From Symbiobacterium sp040797425 (lineage in GTDB: Bacteria > Bacillota > Sulfobacillia > Symbiobacteriales > Symbiobacteriaceae): a DNA stretch of 64,000 nt. The notes beneath the pieces were generated by a model that saw only the letters and a list, made by a program, of their open reading frames with translations, ran no database searches and was not told the DNA's origin. Of this stretch, positions 60,344-64,000 are shown piece by piece. The stretch is taken from the NCBI RefSeq assembly GCF_040797425.1, contig NZ_JBFNEH010000007.1:1-64000 (forward strand), in the 5' to 3' direction. The position numbers were made by a program, and so were the translations under genes. The stretch's first letter is position 1. The number at the start of each line of letters is the position of its first letter.

Positions 60344-61477
60344 TTACCTGTCGATACCGGTCGACCGCGTCGCCTCCTCCACCGGCGCAACCCGGTAGCC
60401 CTTGGCGCCGATCCGTTCCAGCAGCGGGGTTACCGCGGCAACGCCCGACGGTTCGTCCAGCGGCAGCATCACCACCGCACCCGGATAGAGACGGTCGCTG
60501 ACCAGTTCGGCCAGACGTTCGGGCTCGACGCCCGGCATGGCGAACGTCGGGTTGGTCCAGAGGATCAGCCGCATCCCCTCCTCCTCGGCCAGGCGGGCCA
60601 GGGCCCGGTTGAAGCTGCCCAGCGGCGGCCGGAACAGCGTCGGCTCGATTCCCGCGGCAACCCGGAGCACTTCCCGGGCCATCTGTAGCTGGGTGCGGGC
60701 CACCTCAGGGCTCAGACCGCGCATGTCCACCTCCCGGTAACCGAGGCTGCCGATCCCGTGCCCCGCCGCGCGCAGGCGACGCAGGTCCGCCGCTCGGGCT
60801 GCCGCCTCCTCCGCCGTGACGAAGAACGTGGCCTGGGCCCCTGCGTCGGCCAGGGTATCCAGAAGCGCATCCAGCTTCCCCCTTTCCGGCAGGTGGTGGA
60901 ACGTGAGCGCCACCGTTCGCGTCCGGGCCGCCGCAGGGCGTGCGGCACCCGCCAGGGGCTCGGCGTGAGCCTGGTAGATGACCAGGGCCGACTCCTCCGA
61001 CGGGGACGATTCCCCGGCCGCGGTCGCCGCAGCGGGGCGGATCACCGCACCGCCGGCAGGTCCGGCCGCCACGGAACTGGAGGAAGCCACACCTTCCGGG
61101 GCGGCCGCCGCAGGCCGGGTCGCGGGTGCGTCCGGTTTGGAGGCCGCCACATCCTGCCCGCGCAGCGCCCCCACGGTCAGGCGCCCGGCCAGCCCGTCCA
61201 CCTCCAGCCCGTGGTAGCGTTGCGCTGTGCGCACCGCCGCCTCGGTCAGCGGCCCGAAGATCCCATCGATGGGACCTGGGTCAAACCCGCGGGAACGCAG
61301 CAGCTCCTGCAGTGCGGCCACCTCGGGACCGGTGTCGCCGCGGCGCAGGGCCCGCGCCTGGACGGCCTGGACCAGCCGGCTCTCCGGGGCTGGCTCGTAA
61401 GCCACCGCCCGGGCGGGAAGGACCAGCGCCAGAAGCAGGAGCGGCGCCAGCGCTGCCAGGAGAGCGGGGGACTTCAT
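60344..61477 (-). CDS. Peptidoglycan-binding protein with a degenerate NodB (polysaccharide deacetylase) domain
   Basis: 377 residues: signal peptide (residues 1-25), PG_binding_1 domain (LRRGDTGPEVAALQELLRSRGFDPGPIDGIFG), an Ala/Pro-rich linker, then a NodB-like domain. VALTFHHLPERGK stands where active enzymes have TFDDGP, and GHGIGSLGYREVD where they have the H-x3-5-H metal motif, while RPPLGSFN is kept. Metal-binding residues are lost, so it is probably not an active deacetylase. GAGAGGAGG precedes the ATG at 61477. Confidence 0.82.
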   Translation of the reverse strand: MKSPALLAALAPLLLLALVLPARAVAYEPAPESRLVQAVQARALRRGDTGPEVAALQELLRSRGFDPGPIDGIFGPLTEAAVRTAQRYHGLEVDGLAGRLTVGALRGQDVAASKPDAPATRPAAAAPEGVASSSSVAAGPAGGAVIRPAAATAAGESSPSEESALVIYQAHAEPLAGAARPAAARTRTVALTFHHLPERGKLDALLDTLADAGAQATFFVTAEEAAARAADLRRLRAAGHGIGSLGYREVDMRGLSPEVARTQLQMAREVLRVAAGIEPTLFRPPLGSFNRALARLAEEEGMRLILWTNPTFAMPGVEPERLAELVSDRLYPGAVVMLPLDEPSGVAAVTPLLERIGAKGYRVAPVEEATRSTGIDR

Positions 61478-61547
61478 GGGTCGATCCTCCTCTCGAGGGT
61501 CTCTCACCCATGAGTCTGCCCCGCCCGCACTTTTCGTAAACCCGTCC

Positions 61548-61940
61548 TCAGCCGCGCCGCAGGTTGACCGTCGCGACACCGGCCACGGCCCCCGCTCCGG
61601 CCCCGATCAAGAGGCCGCGTACGATGCCCACCAGGCGCGGCAGGTCGCGGAAAATCCCCACCAGCACGATGGCCGCGGCCATCACCGCCACGCCGGCCAG
61701 GAGCCCGTGCAGGAAGCCGCCCCGGCCGGCCGCCCGGGCGGCCCGGAGTCCGGCCAACGCCGCGGCCACGCCCTGCACCACCAGCGTCCGCCCGGCCTCC
61801 GCCTCCGGCGACGGTGGAAAGCGAAAGTCGAGCACCCCGAGCAGCAGCGCGCTGACCACCAGCAGGAGCAGGCCCCACACCACCCCGGCGGAGAGCGCCG
61901 CCAGGTCTACAGCCGGGCCGTTCCCCCCTGCTCCCCGCAT
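61548..61940 (-). CDS. Small membrane protein, TIGR04086 (YrzE-like) family
   Basis: 130 residues with four hydrophobic segments (LSAGVVWGLLLLVVSALLLGV ... LLIGAGAGAVAGVATVNLRRG). Pattern and size suggest the TIGR04086 family of spore formers. ATG at 61940 follows AAGGAGAGG. A 60-bp gap separates it from the deacetylase-like gene on the same strand. Confidence 0.65.
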   Translation of the reverse strand: MRGAGGNGPAVDLAALSAGVVWGLLLLVVSALLLGVLDFRFPPSPEAEAGRTLVVQGVAAALAGLRAARAAGRGGFLHGLLAGVAVMAAAIVLVGIFRDLPRLVGIVRGLLIGAGAGAVAGVATVNLRRG

Positions 61941-62000
61941 GCCGATCCTCTCCTTCCGACGGCTTGCCCCATATATATGGGCACCGCCGGGGGGACATGC

Positions 62001-62024
62001 AAAGGCCCCGCCGCAGGGCGGGGC
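62001..62024 (-). terminator. Intrinsic terminator after pssA
   Basis: On the minus strand GCCCCGCC, loop, GGCGGGGC, then CTTTGC, 23 bp after the pssA stop. Confidence 0.65.
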
Positions 62025-62047
62025 GCTCACAGCTGCATCCTCAGGGG

Positions 62048-62863
62048 CTACCGGCGGGTCACCCCGGCGAGCCAGGGCTGCACCTTCTCGTCCCACTTGC
62101 GCAGGACGACCAGCCAGGGTCCCAGCACCACGTAGGCCGTGAGGGGCATCAGGATCACGGCCCAGGGGTTCCAGCCGGCGGCATAGAGCAGCAGCCCCAG
62201 GGCCGCCACCGGGCCCACCACCGGCCAGAACTGGAGGCCGGCCCCCTTGTTGCGCTTCTTGAAGTCCGGATAGGGAATCGTGGAGGTCATCAGGTACGAG
62301 AGCAGCACCATGACGGTCGGAATCACCGCCGGAGGCGGGTTCGTGGTCGACTCCTGCAGGAGGTAGAACGCCATCGTGGAGAGGAGCGTGCCGGCCGCCG
62401 TGATGGGCACGCCCATGAAATAGCCGCTGGTGGATACGATATTGAACCGCGCCAGCCGCAGCGCACCGCACAGCGGGAAGAGCAGCGTGACGGCGAGTCC
62501 CGCGAGGCCGAGCTCGTGAAGCATCATCTGGTGGAGCAACACGGCGGGCGCCACGCCGAAAGAGACAACATCGGCCAGCGAGTCCAGTTCGCGGCCAAAC
62601 GGGCCGTCGGACTTCAGCCACCGGGCCAGGCGGCCGTCGAGGCCGTCGGCCACCAGCGAGCCCAGTACCATCAAGGACGCAAGACGCCACTCGCCCTGCA
62701 TGGTGAGCAGCAGGCTGCCCACGCCACAGGAAAGGTTCGCCAGCGTGAACATGTGGGGCAGGCTGGAGAGCCCCTTGCGGCTCCGCTCCCTGACCCACCT
62801 GCCGCCCCGCAGAGCCCGGATGCGCCACCGGTGCGGGTCTCGCTGCCATGACCTCGCGTTCAC
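62048..62863 (-). CDS. pssA: CDP-diacylglycerol-serine O-phosphatidyltransferase
   Basis: 271 residues with the CDP-alcohol phosphotransferase motif DGLDGRLARW...GRELDSLADVVSFG (D-G-x2-A-R-x8-G-x3-D-x3-D) near residue 90, multiple membrane segments and an N-terminal basic extension. It makes phosphatidylserine, the substrate of Psd encoded just upstream. GTG at 62863 overlaps the psd stop (GTGA), with GGGAGG upstream. Confidence 0.92.
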   Translation of the reverse strand: MNARSWQRDPHRWRIRALRGGRWVRERSRKGLSSLPHMFTLANLSCGVGSLLLTMQGEWRLASLMVLGSLVADGLDGRLARWLKSDGPFGRELDSLADVVSFGVAPAVLLHQMMLHELGLAGLAVTLLFPLCGALRLARFNIVSTSGYFMGVPITAAGTLLSTMAFYLLQESTTNPPPAVIPTVMVLLSYLMTSTIPYPDFKKRNKGAGLQFWPVVGPVAALGLLLYAAGWNPWAVILMPLTAYVVLGPWLVVLRKWDEKVQPWLAGVTRR

Positions 62864-63495
62864 TGCGGTAGCCTCCCTATCACCGTCTTGCCGCCCAGCA
62901 CACGGTCCCCCGCCCGCACCAGGATCTCGCTGCCCGGGGGCAGCCAGACCTGCGTACAGGAGCCGAAGCGGATCAGGCCGAACCGCTCGCCCCGCTCCAG
63001 GCGGGCGCCTACCTTCGGCCAGGTGACGATGCGGCGGGCCAGCAGCCCCGCCACCTGGCTGACCAGGATCCGGTGCGGCCCCGCGACCAGCCCCAGGTAG
63101 GCGCGTTCGTTCACCTCGCCCACCGAGTCGTCCCAGGCCGCCAGGAAGCGCCCCGGCACGTACTCCCGGTAGCGCACCTCGCCGGCCACGGGCGCCCGGT
63201 TGATGTGCACGTCGAACACCGAGAGGAAGATCGAAACCAGAATGGCCTTTCCGCCCATGAAGCGGGGCTCCTCCACCTCGCGCACGAACATTACCCGGCC
63301 GTCGGCGGGGGAGACCACCAACCGCTCCCCCTCGGGGACCGCCCGCTCCGGGTCGCGGAAAAACCAGAGCACGAAAAGCGCCAGCAACCCCGGAACCAGC
63401 GCCACGGCCCAGTGAAGCCACAGCGCGACCAGGGCGATCAGGAAGAGAACAATGACGAAGGGCCACGCCTCGCGGGCGATGATCGGTCGTCTCAT
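62860..63495 (-). CDS. psd: Phosphatidylserine decarboxylase, short form
   Basis: 211 residues. N-terminal membrane segment(s) (VIVLFLIALVALWLHW), WFFRDPER, VSPADGRVMFV, SIFLSVFDVHINRAP and the self-cleavage GS in FGSCTQVWLPPG that yields the pyruvoyl group. It converts phosphatidylserine to phosphatidylethanolamine. ATG at 63495 has AGGAGAG upstream. The overlap with pssA couples the two steps. Confidence 0.93.
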   Translation of the reverse strand: MRRPIIAREAWPFVIVLFLIALVALWLHWAVALVPGLLALFVLWFFRDPERAVPEGERLVVSPADGRVMFVREVEEPRFMGGKAILVSIFLSVFDVHINRAPVAGEVRYREYVPGRFLAAWDDSVGEVNERAYLGLVAGPHRILVSQVAGLLARRIVTWPKVGARLERGERFGLIRFGSCTQVWLPPGSEILVRAGDRVLGGKTVIGRLPQ

Positions 63496-63550
63496 GCGGG
63501 TAGTACTCTCCTAAGAATACATCAATATGAACCAAAGGAACAGATGGGGG

Positions 63551-64000
63551 TCAGAACGGAATTTCCCAGGCGCGGATGCGGTCGATCTGGTCGTAACGGG
63601 TGAGGTCCAGCTGGACCGGCGTCACCGAGATGTAGCCGGCCTCCACGGCCGCCACGTCGGACTCCCGGTCGTTGGTCACCTCGGCCAGCTCGCCGGCCAG
63701 CCAGTAGTACTCCTGGCCCCGCGGGTGCACCCGCCGCACCCACTGGTTGCGGTAGAGGCGCCGGCCCACCTTGGTGATCCGCACGCCCTTGATCTCAGCC
63801 CGGGGTCGGGCGGGGACATTCACGTTGAGCAGGGTGCCGGGAGGCAGCCCGTCGGCCAGCACCCGCCGCGCCAGGCCGGCGGCGAAGTCGGCGGCCACCG
63901 CGTAGTCCTCCACAGCCTGTGCATCGTGCAGATCCAGCGAGATGGCAATCGCTGGCACCCCGAGGATCGGCCCCTCCAGCGCCGCAGCCACAGTCCCGGA
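63551..64000 (-). CDS. surE: 5'/3'-nucleotidase SurE, C-terminal part (truncated by window edge)
   Basis: 149 codons remain, starting in SGTVAAALEG, the SurE active-site segment (YSGTVGAAMEG), then GVPAIAISL, LLNVNVPARP and VTPVQLDLTRYDQ near the end. SurE is a metal-dependent nucleoside-monophosphate phosphatase of stress and stationary phase. The N-terminal half lies beyond 64000. Confidence 0.92.
   Translation of the reverse strand, partial: SGTVAAALEGPILGVPAIAISLDLHDAQAVEDYAVAADFAAGLARRVLADGLPPGTLLNVNVPARPRAEIKGVRITKVGRRLYRNQWVRRVHPRGQEYYWLAGELAEVTNDRESDVAAVEAGYISVTPVQLDLTRYDQIDRIRAWEIPF

Overview
The window reads as a chromosomal segment of a GC-rich, endospore-forming Firmicute, most like Symbiobacterium (inference from content and gene order, not from a search). 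Very high GC, frequent GTG/TTG starts behind strong GGAGG sites and a large set of sporulation genes (spmAB, spoVS, spoVK, an alpha/beta SASP) sit beside a conserved Bacillus/Clostridium housekeeping order: rny-ymdB-spoVS ... miaB-ylbF/ymcA-mutS-mutL-miaA-hfq-spoVK ... ynbB ... lexA<>yneA.

Layout. 1-6900: a truncated VanW-like gene, the cyclic-di-AMP receptor, spmAB, ridA, rluB, a sugar-ABC ATPase (msmX/ugpC type) and two unknown genes. 6900-14700: a strong promoter and intrinsic terminator flank a ~250-nt, rod-shaped RNA (6S-like) just before RNase Y; then an unknown gene, ymdB, spoVS, a membrane-type dipeptidase, leucyl aminopeptidase, a PHP phosphoesterase and a small coiled-coil protein. 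14700-24000: a MoxR/DUF58/DUF4129 operon, a LysR regulator, an RRM protein, an amber-interrupted membrane gene, a DUF402 protein, a TrxR-like flavoprotein lacking its redox CxxC, and an agmatinase-type ureohydrolase. 24000-38000: MsrA-MsrB fusion, miaB, ylbF, mutS, a DinB-like protein, Hsp20, mutL-miaA-hfq (overlapping GTGA junctions), spoVK and a GreA-C-domain protein. 38000-46000: a Dcu-type dicarboxylate transporter, a five-gene cluster that looks like a rearranged sigY/yxlCDEFG operon, ynbB, DUF456, and lexA divergent from a yneA-like LysM gene with three SOS-box-like sites between them. 46000-53800: System II cytochrome c maturation genes (ResA, CcdA, ResB, CcsB), with zinc-ribbon N-termini on both ResA and ResB, then DUF3891, a G/Q-rich DUF1657 protein and mutY. 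53800-64000: decayed sequence with a broken ECF sigma/anti-sigma pair, a cyanophycinase-like pseudoenzyme, an FtsA/PilM-type actin-like protein with a long tail of beta-grasp-like repeats, an SASP, a TPR protein, a peptidoglycan-binding protein with a degenerate NodB domain, pssA-psd, and the end of surE.

Main themes are RNA turnover and tRNA modification (rny, hfq, miaA, miaB, ylbF), DNA repair and SOS (mutS, mutL, mutY, lexA, yneA), sporulation, protein/peptide turnover, and membrane or envelope biogenesis. I saw no tRNA, rRNA, CRISPR array, transposase or prophage gene. All calls come from reading the sequence; family names are recognition calls and no database was searched.
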